From Bacillus sp. Marseille-P3661 (GTDB taxonomy: Bacteria > Bacillota > Bacilli > Bacillales > Bacillaceae_J): 64,000 nucleotides of DNA. Under the pieces are notes generated by a model. It ran no database searches. It was not told the origin of the DNA and was given only the letters and a program-made list of their open reading frames with translations. Of this stretch, positions 53,225-62,592 are shown in pieces. The stretch lies in the NCBI RefSeq assembly GCF_900240995.1, contig NZ_LT965953.1, positions 517,303 to 581,302 on the forward strand, in the 5' to 3' direction. The translations under genes and the position numbers were made by a program. Each line of letters begins with the position of its first letter. Within the stretch, counting starts at the first letter, position 1.

Positions 53225-53764
53225 ATGCTGTTGTTAGAACTGTTTGTTGTCTTTACTATGATTGGGGCAGTGTCTTTTGGTGGTGGCTATGCGATGATTC
53301 CGGTCATTGAACGAGAAGTGACTAACAGAGGCTGGCTTACAACAAGTGAATTTACAGATATTATTGCGGTTGCGGGCATGTCACCTGGACCGATTGCAAC
53401 TAACAGTGCAACAGTTGTAGGATACCATGTTGCAGGAATACCTGGTGCAATTCTTTCATCGTTTGCTATGACATTACCTTCTTTAGTCATCATTTTAATT
53501 ATCGCCATCTTTTTTATGAAATTTAATCAACATCAAATGGTAAAATCAGCATTTTATGGCTTACGTCCCATTGTCACTAGTTTAATTCTTTTTGCTGCAA
53601 TCAAATTCTCCATCTCTAACGGTGTGGTATCAACTACCATTACTACTGAGATGATCTTGCTATTACTTGTATTTATTAGTGCACTGTTTTCATTGTTATA
53701 TTTAAGATTACATCCTGCACTTGTAATTGTATTATCAGGAGTTATAGGTGTTTTTATCTTTTAA
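53225..53764 (+). CDS. Chromate transporter, single-domain subunit B
   Basis: 179 residues. A second CHR domain, with AVSFGGGYAMIPVIEREVTNRGWLTTSEFTDIIAVAGMSPGPIATNSATVVGYHVAG. It is distinct in sequence from subunit A, as usual for heterodimeric CHR pairs, and transcribed with it. Next to a sulfatase locus, sulfate or sulfite export is an alternative role. Confidence 0.88.
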   Translation: MLLLELFVVFTMIGAVSFGGGYAMIPVIEREVTNRGWLTTSEFTDIIAVAGMSPGPIATNSATVVGYHVAGIPGAILSSFAMTLPSLVIILIIAIFFMKFNQHQMVKSAFYGLRPIVTSLILFAAIKFSISNGVVSTTITTEMILLLLVFISALFSLLYLRLHPALVIVLSGVIGVFIF

Positions 53765-53825
53765 TTGCAGTTTCAAAGGCTTGTAGATCTTAGGATATCC
53801 ACTTTATGTATGAATAAAGTTTTTA

Positions 53826-53862
53826 AAATCCCCCCACCTTCAACGCCGAGATGGGGGGATTT
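53826..53862. terminator. GC-rich hairpin downstream of the chromate transporter pair
   Basis: AAATCCCCCCA pairs with TGGGGGGATTT around a 15-base loop; only short T tracts follow on either side, so terminator strength is uncertain. Confidence 0.5.
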
Positions 53863-53990
53863 AAGCTAGTTAAGCATCATAAAAAATAAGAAAATAAGTC
53901 TTTTAATTTGATCATTTTTGCGGAAGTAGCAGTTGGGAAAGGGGGGGAAGATAGCGGGGAAGGGTGCTAAAATAATTGATTCCTTATTGA

Positions 53991-54018
53991 GAGGTCGGGA
54001 TGGTAACGTCCCGACCTC
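53991..54018. terminator. Hairpin between convergent genes
   Basis: GAGGTCGGGA pairs with TCCCGACCTC around an eight-base loop. It lies near the end of the leftward GbsR-type gene but lacks a T-run. Confidence 0.45.
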
Positions 54019-54036
54019 CCAATTGTCCTATTCTTC

Positions 54037-54579
54037 CTAATCCTTCTTCTTTTCAATTGGAATAAAATTTAGAATTTCCTTTGTCTCAAAGCTATCGATG
54101 AGTCTGTCTTGCCAATCGTAATAGTCAAGCCTTTCTTCTAGCTTCTTAATATCTATTAGGGCTTGTTCACGGATTTCTTCAGAAGTCTCCGGGTCAGCAA
54201 TAAGTTTTTGTAATTTGGTTATCGACTTTTCCATTACAGTACTATTTGTTGTAATGGCAGTTCGCCATTTGATTGTGAAGTAATCAAAAAAGCACTGATA
54301 CCAATCTTCTTTGATTGAATATAAATCCTTCCTCTCACCCTTTATCCAAACCTTTTCCACCATATTTAAATCAAGTAAGGTTCTAACCGATGTACTCATA
54401 CTTGTTTTGCTCATCCCGAGCTCTTCTTTCATTTCATCTAGTGTAAGCGGTTTATCTGAGAATAAAAGGAGACCATATAATCGTCCAGCGGAGGGGGTGA
54501 TTCCATAAAGGTTCATATTTTGAGCAAGAGCATCAATAACCATGGTTCTGGTTCTTTCTAATAGTTCGTTGTCTTTCAA
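54037..54579 (-). CDS. GbsR/OpcR-family regulator
   Basis: 180 residues. MarR-like winged helix with GITPSAGRLYGLLLFSDKPLTLDEMKEELGMSKTSMSTSVRTLLDLNMVEKVW and a helical C-terminus, the pattern of GbsR, OpcR and OpuAR. Such proteins repress choline or glycine-betaine genes and sense choline. It is divergent from the opuA operon and about 240 bases away. ATG is preceded by aggaggtgag. Confidence 0.88.
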   Translation of the reverse strand: MKDNELLERTRTMVIDALAQNMNLYGITPSAGRLYGLLLFSDKPLTLDEMKEELGMSKTSMSTSVRTLLDLNMVEKVWIKGERKDLYSIKEDWYQCFFDYFTIKWRTAITTNSTVMEKSITKLQKLIADPETSEEIREQALIDIKKLEERLDYYDWQDRLIDSFETKEILNFIPIEKKKD

Positions 54580-54697
54580 TCATCTCACCTCCTATTAGAT
54601 ATAGAGTGTACATATTCACTAAATAAATGTAAAGTTCCTTTACATGAAGAAAATGGGAGCATAAAGGAGTATTTATAAGTAAAACGTTAGTGTAGTA

Positions 54698-54717
54698 CGT
54701 ACAGTTATTTCTGTACG
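54698..54717. promoter_or_regulatory. Dyad in the gbsR/opuA divergent region
   Basis: CGTACAG-TTATTT-CTGTACG is a perfect 7-6-7 dyad and a candidate GbsR-type operator. It lies upstream of the opuA promoter. Confidence 0.45.
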
Positions 54718-54750
54718 CTCTATATGATCAATATACATCGAATACACTGT

Positions 54751-54780
54751 TTGTAGTAATCTAAATAATACGTCTATAAT
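54751..54780 (+). promoter_or_regulatory. Candidate opuA promoter
   Basis: TTGTAG (54751-54756) and TATAAT (54775-54780) are 18 bases apart, 40 bases before the ATG at 54820. Confidence 0.5.
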
Positions 54781-54819
54781 TAAGAAAGTCCTTAGCGACA
54801 AATTAAATGAGGTGAAAGA

Positions 54820-56061
54820 ATGGAAGAAAACCATATAAAGATTAAGGTCAGTGATGTTACCAAAATTTTTGGGAAATCATCAAAAAAGGCTTTGCAGTTA
54901 CTCAAAGAAGGGAAATCAAAGGAACAAATTTTAAAGGAAACAGGCTCAACAGTTGGGGTTAACAGAGCATCCTTTGAAGTGAAGTCTGGCGAGATATTCG
55001 TCATTATGGGTTTATCTGGAAGTGGAAAGTCTACCTTAGTTCGATTGCTTAATCGTCTGATTGAACCAACAATAGGGCAAGTTCAAATTGATGGTAAAGA
55101 TGTAGTGAAAATGAATAAGGAAGAATTAAGGGAAGTTAGAAGAAAGAAAATTAGTATGGTCTTTCAAAAGTTTGCATTGTTTCCTCATAGAACAGTGCTT
55201 GAGAACACTGAGTATGGCTTAGAGATTCAGGGTGTTGATAAGGCCGATAGAAGTAAAAAGGCATTAGAAGCCTTAGAATTAGTAGGACTTAAGGGTTATG
55301 AAAATCAATATCCTAGTCAACTTAGTGGTGGAATGCAGCAACGTGTGGGACTAGCGAGAGCACTGGCAAATGATCCTGATGTTCTTTTAATGGATGAAGC
55401 GTTTAGCGCACTAGATCCATTGATTCGAAAAGACATGCAGGATGAGTTGCTAGAGTTACAATCTACTATGGAAAAAACAATTGTATTTATCACTCACGAT
55501 TTAGACGAAGCTCTTCGCATTGGAGACAGGATTGCTCTTATGAAGGATGGTAACATCGTACAAATAGGAACACCTGAAGAAATATTAATGAATCCTTCCA
55601 ATGAATATGTTGAGAGATTCGTAGAGGACGTTGATCTCTCAAAGGTTCTTACTGCCGGGCATGTTATGAAACGTGCAGAGACCGTTCAAATTGATAAAGG
55701 CCCACGTGTCGCACTAAAATTAATGAAGGATTTAGGAATCTCATCTATATATGTCGTGGATAAACAGCAGAAACTACTCGGTGCCATTACCGCAAAAGAT
55801 GCTTCAAAAGCAGCTGATGAAAATCAGTCGTTAAAAGCATTCTTAGATAAGGACATAAATGTAGTTGGAACAGATACTTTATTAATTGACTTATTTGAAA
55901 AAGTATCGTCGTCAAGTATTCCTGTAGCAGTAACAGACGAAAAGAACAGATTAAAAGGAATTCTAATTAAAGGTGCGGTGATCGGTGCTCTTACGGGTAA
56001 CGAGCAATATATAAATGAGGTTGTCGAATCAGAGACAGCAACAGCTAAGGAGGTGATGTAA
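54820..56061 (+). CDS. opuAA: Glycine betaine ABC transporter ATPase
   Basis: 413 residues. ABC domain with Walker A GLSGSGKST (about 66-74), Q-loop FQKFALFPHRTV, signature LSGGMQQR, Walker B VLLMDEAF and H-loop FITHD, then two CBS domains (about 285-400) that sense ionic strength in OpuA/ProV. Preceded by aggtga. Energises uptake of compatible solutes for osmoprotection. Confidence 0.95.
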   Translation: MEENHIKIKVSDVTKIFGKSSKKALQLLKEGKSKEQILKETGSTVGVNRASFEVKSGEIFVIMGLSGSGKSTLVRLLNRLIEPTIGQVQIDGKDVVKMNKEELREVRRKKISMVFQKFALFPHRTVLENTEYGLEIQGVDKADRSKKALEALELVGLKGYENQYPSQLSGGMQQRVGLARALANDPDVLLMDEAFSALDPLIRKDMQDELLELQSTMEKTIVFITHDLDEALRIGDRIALMKDGNIVQIGTPEEILMNPSNEYVERFVEDVDLSKVLTAGHVMKRAETVQIDKGPRVALKLMKDLGISSIYVVDKQQKLLGAITAKDASKAADENQSLKAFLDKDINVVGTDTLLIDLFEKVSSSSIPVAVTDEKNRLKGILIKGAVIGALTGNEQYINEVVESETATAKEVM

Positions 56062-56062
56062 G

Positions 56063-56911
56063 ATGGAAGGGATTTTACCGAAACTTCCTATAGCCAATTG
56101 GATTGATGATTTAGTTGATTGGATGACCGCTACTTTTGGTGGGTTGTTTGATGGCATATCTGCTGGAGTTGAATTTTTTGTTGAAGGAATTGTCACCGGA
56201 TTAGCCTTCATACCTTCTATTCTACTTATTATTCTTGTGAGTTTATTAGCTTGGAAGGTTTGTAATATAAGAATAGCCATATTTGCCCTATTAGGCTTAT
56301 TACTTATTGATAATTTAGGTTATTGGGAAGATATGTTAGAAACAGTAGCTCTTGTATTGACGGCGGTGTTGATTTCAATCGTGATTGGGATACCAGTTGG
56401 GATTTGGGCATCACAAAATGAAAGAGCAAGACAGGTCGTTACACCTATTCTCGATTTCATGCAAACCATGCCAGCTTTCGTTTACTTACTGCCGGCAATC
56501 TTTTTCTTTAGTATAGGGGTGGTACCAGGAGTTGTTGCATCCGTCATTTTTGCAATGCCGCCAACCATTCGTTTAACCGTACTTGGAATTAAACAGGTAC
56601 CTGCAGATTTAATTGAGGCAACAGAAGCATTTGGTTCTACAACCAAGCAAAAGCTTTTAAAGGTGCAATTACCACTAGCGATGCCGACAATTATGGCAGG
56701 GATTAATCAAAGTATCATGCTAGCTTTATCAATGGTGGTAATAGCATCTATGGTTGGGGCTCCTGGACTCGGTACAGAAGTTTATCGTGCCGTTACGCAA
56801 ATTAAAACAGGCGTCGGGTTTGAAGCCGGTTTGGCAATAGTTGTTATAGCTATTTTACTAGACCGCATCACACAAAATATTGGTAAGAAAAAACAAGGGG
56901 GAACAATATAA
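56063..56911 (+). CDS. opuAB: Glycine betaine ABC transporter permease
   Basis: 282 residues with about seven membrane helices and the permease loop EATEAFGSTTKQKLLKVQLPLAMPTIMAGINQ. It begins two bases after opuAA and its last base overlaps the opuAC ATG. It is the membrane subunit of the OpuA importer. Confidence 0.95.
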   Translation: MEGILPKLPIANWIDDLVDWMTATFGGLFDGISAGVEFFVEGIVTGLAFIPSILLIILVSLLAWKVCNIRIAIFALLGLLLIDNLGYWEDMLETVALVLTAVLISIVIGIPVGIWASQNERARQVVTPILDFMQTMPAFVYLLPAIFFFSIGVVPGVVASVIFAMPPTIRLTVLGIKQVPADLIEATEAFGSTTKQKLLKVQLPLAMPTIMAGINQSIMLALSMVVIASMVGAPGLGTEVYRAVTQIKTGVGFEAGLAIVVIAILLDRITQNIGKKKQGGTI

Positions 56912-57834
56912 TGTTTAAAAAATTAGTAGGAATCACATCTGCATTAGCACTAACGCTAGGTTTAGCTGCGTGTGGAGGAACAGAAACAAGTGAATCAACA
57001 GGTGGATCAACGCCTTCAGAATCAGAAGGTTCAACAGCATCTGTTGGTGAACAGCTTGATTATGAAATAGTCGGAATTGACCCAGGTGCAGGAATAATGA
57101 AGATTACCACTGAACAGGTTTTACCTGAGTATGGTCTTGATGATTGGGAAGTAGTAGAAGGATCTGGAGCAGCTATGACAGCTGCATTAAAAAAGGCATA
57201 CGATAAAGAGGAGCCAATCATTATAACAGGTTGGAGTCCACACTGGAAGTTTGCAAGCTTTGATTTAAAATACTTAGAAGATCCAAAAGGTATCTATGGT
57301 GGAGCTGAAGATGTTAATACGATTGTTCGTCAAGGATTAAAGGAAGACCATCCTGATGCTTATAAGCTTCTTGATCAATTTAACTGGGAGCCAGAACATA
57401 TAGAAACAGTTATGAATTTAATTCAAGAAGGTAGTGAACCAGCTGAAGCGGCAGCACAGTGGGTAAGTGAAAATGAAGAATTAGTTAGCACTTGGACTGA
57501 AGGGGTTAACGAAGTGGACGGTGAGGAGTTAAAAATGCTTTATGTAGCATGGGATGACGTAATCACAAGCACACATGTCGTTGAAAATGTTTTAGAAAGT
57601 GTTGGATACGAAGTAGAATTAATTCAGGTTGATGCAGGTCCAATGTGGGCTGGTGTTGCAGACGGAAGCGGTGATGCAATTGTAGGTGCATGGTTGCCGA
57701 CCACACACGCTGATTATTATGCCGAATATGAAGGGAAGTTCGAAGACCTAGGACCAAACCTTACTGGTACTAAGCTAGGATTAGTCGTGCCAGCATACAT
57801 GGACATTGACTCTATTGAGGATTTAAAGGAATAA
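56911..57834 (+). CDS. opuAC: Glycine betaine-binding lipoprotein
   Basis: 307 residues. Lipoprotein signal with lipobox LGLAAC, a Ser/Glu-rich linker, then the OpuAC fold with Trp residues that form the betaine cage (ITGWSPHWKFASFDLKYLEDP, MLYVAWDDVITSTHVV, AGPMWAGVADGSGDAIVGAWLPTTHADYY). Delivers betaine or related solutes to OpuAB. Confidence 0.94.
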   Translation: MFKKLVGITSALALTLGLAACGGTETSESTGGSTPSESEGSTASVGEQLDYEIVGIDPGAGIMKITTEQVLPEYGLDDWEVVEGSGAAMTAALKKAYDKEEPIIITGWSPHWKFASFDLKYLEDPKGIYGGAEDVNTIVRQGLKEDHPDAYKLLDQFNWEPEHIETVMNLIQEGSEPAEAAAQWVSENEELVSTWTEGVNEVDGEELKMLYVAWDDVITSTHVVENVLESVGYEVELIQVDAGPMWAGVADGSGDAIVGAWLPTTHADYYAEYEGKFEDLGPNLTGTKLGLVVPAYMDIDSIEDLKE

Positions 57835-57848
57835 ATATAATAACTACC

Positions 57849-57888
57849 TAAAAGATAGCTAATTCTGTGATTAGCTATCTTTTCTTTT
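57849..57888 (+). terminator. Terminator of the opuA operon
   Basis: AAAAGATAGCTAA pairs with TTAGCTATCTTTT around eight bases, followed by T-rich DNA. Confidence 0.88.
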
Positions 57889-58155
57889 AATTAGTTCAAG
57901 AATTGCACAATCATTCAGTGTTGAATGATAAAATTTAGCTCTATTGTAGAAAGAAACTTACTATGAAATTGAGTCTGTTTCACTTCGTGGAATGCAATTG
58001 AATTTATAATTAAAGCAAAGGAACATCCTTATGGGATATGTAACAAAGTCAAATAATTAAGCAAACTAGAACATTGGGGTCCTTCCTTTAATATCTTATT
58101 ATGACAACTCTTTTTTATTTAAGGAGCTAGATAGGATGATTATAGGAGGAAAAAT
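57889..58155. other. Intergenic region before the glycosyltransferase
   Basis: Nothing supported except the taggagg ribosome site at 58143-58149. A promoter may exist but no good -35/-10 pair stands out. Confidence 0.4.
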
Positions 58156-59298
58156 ATGGCCTTTAAAGTCGCTTATATTAGCACATACATTCCTCGAAAA
58201 TGTGGTCTAGCAACCTACACTCATAATTTACGGACTAGTGTAAATCAAGCCACATCTCAGGATATTGTGATTGCATTAGTTCTTTCAAATGAAGAAATCG
58301 AGCAGCAAAGTTCAAATTTATGTTATGTTAGGTGGGATCGTTTAACGGACTATTATAAAGCAGCGAAAGTAATCAATCAGAGTGATGTATCGATTGTATG
58401 CCTTCAGCATGAATTTGGAATATTTGGAGGGAAAAATGGGTCCTACATTCTTAAGCTGATAAAACATCTTAAAAAGCCTCTCGTTACCACCTTTCACACG
58501 GTTTCACCTAAGCTTAGTCGCCACATGTTGAAAATTCAGAAGGAAATCGCCAGATTAAGTCATACTGTTATTGTTATTAATAATAAAGCCCAGCGAACAC
58601 TACACCAACGCCTTTTGATACCCAAAGAAAAAATCAAAGTGATCCCGCATGGTGCTCCTGAACCTAATTCATTTGATCGAAAACAAATTCGAGAAGAGTT
58701 AAATTGGGATAGAGATAAAGTGATGATGTCGTTTGGGCTGCTAAATAGAAATAAGGGCTTTGAATTTATTCTCAATATTTTACCCCATGTAATCAAAGTG
58801 CTTCCTAATCTGAAATATGTCATCATCGGCGAAACTCACCCTCTCGTTATTAGACGTGAAGGTGAAGCTTATCGAGAAAGTTTACAAAAGCTGATTGAAA
58901 TGAATGGATTGACCAATCACGTCATTATGTTGAACAAGTACTTAAACGAAGATGAGTTTATTAAATATATGGTTGCAAGTGATCTCTTTATTGTTCCATA
59001 TCCTGGCCTTCATCAGGCTAGTAGTGGTGTTTTATCCTATGCTGTCGGCCTGGGAAAACCGGTATTAGCTACCCCTTTTACACATGCTAGAGAACTTCTG
59101 CGTGACAGTCATGAATTACTTTCTGATTATGGGGATACAGAGTCTTGGGTACAGAAGATCATTCGAATTTTATCTGACCCGGTTTCTCAAGAACACTATG
59201 AGAGGGTAATTAGCGAGATTGGCAAGTCAATTCATTGGTCTACCGTAGGGAAACAGCATGCTGAACTTTTTGAACATATAAAAAATCAACTGCATTGA
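58156..59298 (+). CDS. GT4-family glycosyltransferase
   Basis: 380 residues. N-terminal donor/acceptor region ISTYIPRKCGLATYTHNLR, QHEFGIFGGKNGSYIL, then the GT4 C-domain: KVIPHGAPEP, FGLLNRNKGFEFILNIL, VIIGETHP and a C-terminal PYPGLHQASSGVLSYAVGLGKPVLATPF where the catalytic E-x7-E pattern is altered (Q and S replace the first Glu region). The first of three cell-envelope-like genes with two methyltransferases. Acceptor unknown. Confidence 0.85.
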   Translation: MAFKVAYISTYIPRKCGLATYTHNLRTSVNQATSQDIVIALVLSNEEIEQQSSNLCYVRWDRLTDYYKAAKVINQSDVSIVCLQHEFGIFGGKNGSYILKLIKHLKKPLVTTFHTVSPKLSRHMLKIQKEIARLSHTVIVINNKAQRTLHQRLLIPKEKIKVIPHGAPEPNSFDRKQIREELNWDRDKVMMSFGLLNRNKGFEFILNILPHVIKVLPNLKYVIIGETHPLVIRREGEAYRESLQKLIEMNGLTNHVIMLNKYLNEDEFIKYMVASDLFIVPYPGLHQASSGVLSYAVGLGKPVLATPFTHARELLRDSHELLSDYGDTESWVQKIIRILSDPVSQEHYERVISEIGKSIHWSTVGKQHAELFEHIKNQLH

Positions 59299-59350
59299 TG
59301 CGCAGAGATCCAGCTGATTTCACGAAGACAATGGAAGGGGTGGCTTTTTT

Positions 59351-60004
59351 ATGGATGATGTGGATTTACTGAAAATTTTAGAGTATTGGCAGCGAAAATA
59401 CAAATTACCAGTTAACACTTTTGACTTCACATATGAAGAGCTTCGAAGGTTTTGGGATTTAGGAGGATGTAAAGATATTGCAATTAAGCATCAGATGATT
59501 ACCAAATATAGTGAAAAATTTAACATCAAAACGATGATTGAAACAGGCACTTATGTAGGAGACATGGTTCATGCCATGAAGGATAAATTTAGTAGAATTA
59601 TATCAATAGAATTAGGAGAGCGTTTATACAAACAGGCAAAAAAAAGATTCTCAGCATATCCTCACATTTCGATAATCCATGGCGATAGTGGAAAAATGTT
59701 AGAGAAAATCCTGGAATCAATTTCAGAACCTTGTCTTTTTTGGTTAGATGGGCATTTTTCCTTTAACGATACGGCGAGAGGTGAACAGGATACTCCCATT
59801 TTACTGGAATTGGAGCATATTCTATCCCATCCGGTTCGCAATCATGTAATTCTCATTGATGATGCAAGGTGTTTTATTGGTCCCAATCCAGTATTGAATG
59901 ATTATCCTACTATTCAGGAGCTTCAAGTTTTTGTTAAAAGAAAAAGACCGGATTTACATTTTGAAGTCAATGAAGATATGATATGTATTTGTGAAAAAAA
60001 ATAG
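59351..60004 (+). CDS. Class I SAM-dependent methyltransferase-like protein
   Basis: 217 residues. The glycine-rich loop is METGTYVG-like (IETGTYVGDMVHAM, about 73-86), then ISIELGERL (acidic end of strand 2), IIHGDSGKML, and WLDGHFSFNDTARGEQDTPILLELEHI with a metal or acid loop, as seen in cephalosporin hydroxylase/macrocin-type O-methyltransferases. Probably modifies a sugar or glycan together with the upstream glycosyltransferase; this is inference. Start ATG with aaggggtgg upstream. Confidence 0.75.
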   Translation: MDDVDLLKILEYWQRKYKLPVNTFDFTYEELRRFWDLGGCKDIAIKHQMITKYSEKFNIKTMIETGTYVGDMVHAMKDKFSRIISIELGERLYKQAKKRFSAYPHISIIHGDSGKMLEKILESISEPCLFWLDGHFSFNDTARGEQDTPILLELEHILSHPVRNHVILIDDARCFIGPNPVLNDYPTIQELQVFVKRKRPDLHFEVNEDMICICEKK

Positions 60005-60036
60005 CCTCCTTTCTTTTTTTCTGGAGGCTATTTTTT
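59994..60036. terminator. Bidirectional terminator between convergent methyltransferases
   Basis: AAAAAATAGCCTCC pairs with GGAGGCTATTTTTT, with T-runs on both strands. The left arm includes the TAG stop of the gene ending at 60004. Confidence 0.9.
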
Positions 60037-60691
60037 ATTCGTTTTCATTAAGTGGCAATGACTCGATTGGCCACATGGCAATTTTCTTCCATGGATCCAT
60101 TTGGTTATAATCATCTATCATGGCAAGAGGCTTTGGAAAATGAAAAGGGGGAAGTTCAAGATTTAGAAGACGTCCACTTCCTGCTGGTATATCCTGATCA
60201 TTCTTCGCGATAGGAGCTGTGGATGCAAGTAGGTATTTTGAGCCACTTCTTTTAAAATTAATTAATGCGCTTAGAACTTTAGCCATTGGTAAATGTTGCA
60301 AGCAATCTCGGCAGATGATCAGATCAGCTTGGGGAAGGGGATCTTCGGTAATATTTGCTACCCGAAATGATCTGGTATCATTTGCGTACCTCTCATTATT
60401 TTTCATGATTAATTCGTCAACGATGTCCACGCCGGTATAGCTAACTACATTGAGCTCTTTCAGATTTATTTCTTTAAACCAATTAAAGTCACCACACGGC
60501 GCATCTAAAATAGATTTAATTTGATAATTCCGGATAAGCGATTCGAGAAACGTCCTTATATTTTCAGTTTCATTTAAGGTTGACCCTGTGCCAGAAAAAG
60601 ATTCTGTGGATCCCCATTTGTTATTTTTATAAATATCAGTAAACACATCTTTCATATTGCTTTTTTTTCTTTTCCTTTTCCTCATTCTCAT
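60035..60691 (-). CDS. SAM-dependent methyltransferase
   Basis: 218 residues. A basic N-terminus (MRMRKRKRKK) is followed by KNNKWGSTESFSGTGSTL, motif I ILDAPCGDFNWFKEI (about 60-74), YTGVDIVDELI, LIICRDCLQHL and SGRLLNLELPPFHFPKP. A class I methyltransferase with unknown substrate, often encoded near glycosyltransferases. The ATG has aaaggatg upstream. Confidence 0.8.
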   Translation of the reverse strand: MRMRKRKRKKSNMKDVFTDIYKNNKWGSTESFSGTGSTLNETENIRTFLESLIRNYQIKSILDAPCGDFNWFKEINLKELNVVSYTGVDIVDELIMKNNERYANDTRSFRVANITEDPLPQADLIICRDCLQHLPMAKVLSALINFKRSGSKYLLASTAPIAKNDQDIPAGSGRLLNLELPPFHFPKPLAMIDDYNQMDPWKKIAMWPIESLPLNENE

Positions 60692-60977
60692 ATAATCATC
60701 CTTTCAAAGGAACTAAAGCAAAGTGATTAGGTATATTAAATATTATGACCTTCCGAAATATCTTGTTTAATCGAAATACCTATTGCGTGGAAAAAATGTG
60801 CTGATCTTTTAGGCAGTGATATAAATTGCAATTGGGGAGAGAGTCTAGGGCTATTGATCTGGCCTTAGGGGGCTAGCTTGTCAAGCATGTAGTTGCTTAG
60901 GATCATTCAGTAACAAACGTGTAAAGTTTTGAAGTTTTTGAGAGGAATGACCTCTAACCCGCTTGTCTGGAAAAAGA
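60692..60977. other. Intergenic region before tRNA-Ala
   Basis: No gene, repeat or promoter that I can support. Confidence 0.4.
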
Positions 60978-61003
60978 AAAACCCTTGCTATGCAAGGGTT
61001 TTG
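60978..61003 (-). terminator. Terminator downstream of tRNA-Ala
   Basis: AAACCCTTGC pairs with GCAAGGGTTT, with a T-run on the minus strand, immediately after the tRNA. Confidence 0.85.
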
Positions 61004-61009
61004 TTGGTA

Positions 61010-61082
61010 TGGAGCATAGGGGGCTCGAACCCCTGACCTCTACGCTGCCAGCGTAGCGCTCTCCCAGCTGAGCTAATGCCCC
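61010..61082 (-). tRNA. tRNA-Ala (anticodon GGC)
   Basis: The reverse complement folds as a standard cloverleaf: acceptor GGGGCAT with ATGCTCC, D-arm GCTC/GAGC, anticodon stem CTACG/CGTAG with loop CTGGCAG (GGC), T-arm AGGGG TTCGAGC CCCCT, discriminator A. CCA is not encoded. Confidence 0.97.
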
Positions 61083-61197
61083 GTATTTGATTAAAGTCCT
61101 ATAAACCTTATTTTAATAGGTGATGGAGGAATTGTAAAGTAGGAAAATGGGTGATTGTACAAAACTAAAGTTATATAGCATTTAATAAAACAAATAA

Positions 61198-61225
61198 GAG
61201 GGAAAGTAGATTTTCCCTCTGAACA
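61198..61225 (-). terminator. Weak terminator downstream of the kinase gene
   Basis: GAGGGAAA pairs with TTTCCCTC; a T-rich tract follows on the minus strand. Confidence 0.5.
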
Positions 61226-61288
61226 TAATCACAACATATATCCGGAATAAAACGGTTTACTAAACAAATAATCAATTGTAACGCTTTC

Positions 61289-62353
61289 TTACTTTGCAAT
61301 AGAATGTTGCACGGTTGGAAGTTTAATGGTCACTGTTGTACCTTTGCCGATCACACTTTCGATATGAATTGTTCCATTATGTCTTTCAATAATATGAAAG
61401 CTTGTCATTAAACCAAGGCCTGTCCCACGTTCTTTTGTAGAATAAAAGGGCTCCCCTATATGTGCCATTCGTTCTTGTGTAATCCCACAGCCACAATCGC
61501 TGATTTCAATTAGTAATTGATCATAGTTAGAATACTTAACACTGACGTGAACTGCTTTTCCTTTATCCATCGATTCTAATGCATTTTTAATAATATTCAG
61601 AAACGTCTGCTTTAAAGCAACCGCATTGCATTCTATTTCAGGAATATGATCGGGACACTTGAAAATGATATCTTGGTTAGCCATATTTGCTTGAGTTTGT
61701 AACAATGTAATAACTTGATCCATTATTTCAACAATATTTTCTTTTTTAAATATTGTTTCTGCTAACGGATTTCCTAATGCTAAATACTCGGTTAGTATAT
61801 CTTCAATTTTCTGAAGTTCTCTAAGCGTTATATTCGTATAGGTTTCGTTATAGGCTTGGTCTTTTTGTTGAAGTTGAGTAAATCCTTTAATAGAAGTAAG
61901 TGGATTACGAATTTCATGGGCAACTGCAGCCGCTAGCTGGGCCGCAACTGATACTTTATCGACTTTTTGTAAATATACTCTAGCTAATTTTTCATCGGTA
62001 ATGTCTTGAACTTGCCCAAAGATGTATTTGTTGTTTGATGAGGTATCTTCGATGAGAGAGACACTTAATAATCCCCAGATGATGATGTTGTTTTTGTGAA
62101 TAAATTTTTTTTCTAATTGGAAATTGTTAATTTTACCGTGTTGGAGCTGTTTGAAATAAAATTTGTCATTTTCATAGTCCTCTTTTAATGAAAACTCTTT
62201 AAGAGAGGCATGTAACAATTCATCTTCAGTATATCCGGTAAAATTAGAGAAGGCCTTATTAACTGCGATAAACCTTCCGTCTAGATGAGCAATAACCTGA
62301 CCAATGGACGACTGATAAAAAGCACTCCAAAATAATGAACTATTATCAAACAT
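61289..62353 (-). CDS. PAS-domain sensor histidine kinase (sporulation-kinase-like)
   Basis: 354 residues, soluble. One PAS domain (about 10-125), HisKA with the phospho-acceptor in AVAHEIRNPLTSIKGF (His146), and HATPase_c with N-box TFLNIIKNALESM, ISDCGCGI and GTGLGLMTSFHIIERHNGTIHIES. This arrangement, without a receiver gene beside it, is like B. subtilis KinA/KinE-type kinases that feed the Spo0F phosphorelay. The signal is unknown. Confidence 0.88.
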   Translation of the reverse strand: MFDNSSLFWSAFYQSSIGQVIAHLDGRFIAVNKAFSNFTGYTEDELLHASLKEFSLKEDYENDKFYFKQLQHGKINNFQLEKKFIHKNNIIIWGLLSVSLIEDTSSNNKYIFGQVQDITDEKLARVYLQKVDKVSVAAQLAAAVAHEIRNPLTSIKGFTQLQQKDQAYNETYTNITLRELQKIEDILTEYLALGNPLAETIFKKENIVEIMDQVITLLQTQANMANQDIIFKCPDHIPEIECNAVALKQTFLNIIKNALESMDKGKAVHVSVKYSNYDQLLIEISDCGCGITQERMAHIGEPFYSTKERGTGLGLMTSFHIIERHNGTIHIESVIGKGTTVTIKLPTVQHSIAK

Positions 62354-62592
62354 TTACGCATACTTCTCCTCTTAAAAACATTAGTGCCTTAACAAATATA
62401 GAGGTTTATTTTACAAAAAACAACCCCTTCGACAAAAGCTTACAAATGTTTTAAACAACGTTTGATAATACGAAACAAAAAATGAGGTTTAGGACAAATT
62501 TCAGTGGTGGAAGAGTATACTATCTGCAACCAAATGCGTTGCAGTTTATATAGATTTTCCCGCTCCTTAGTTGAGCGGGTTGAATTATTTAA

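Noticed and set aside
62549-62575. CCCGCTC/GAGCGGG hairpin as a terminator
   Set aside because: The pairing is real but no T-run follows on either strand, so I could not support a terminator call for the PAP2 gene.
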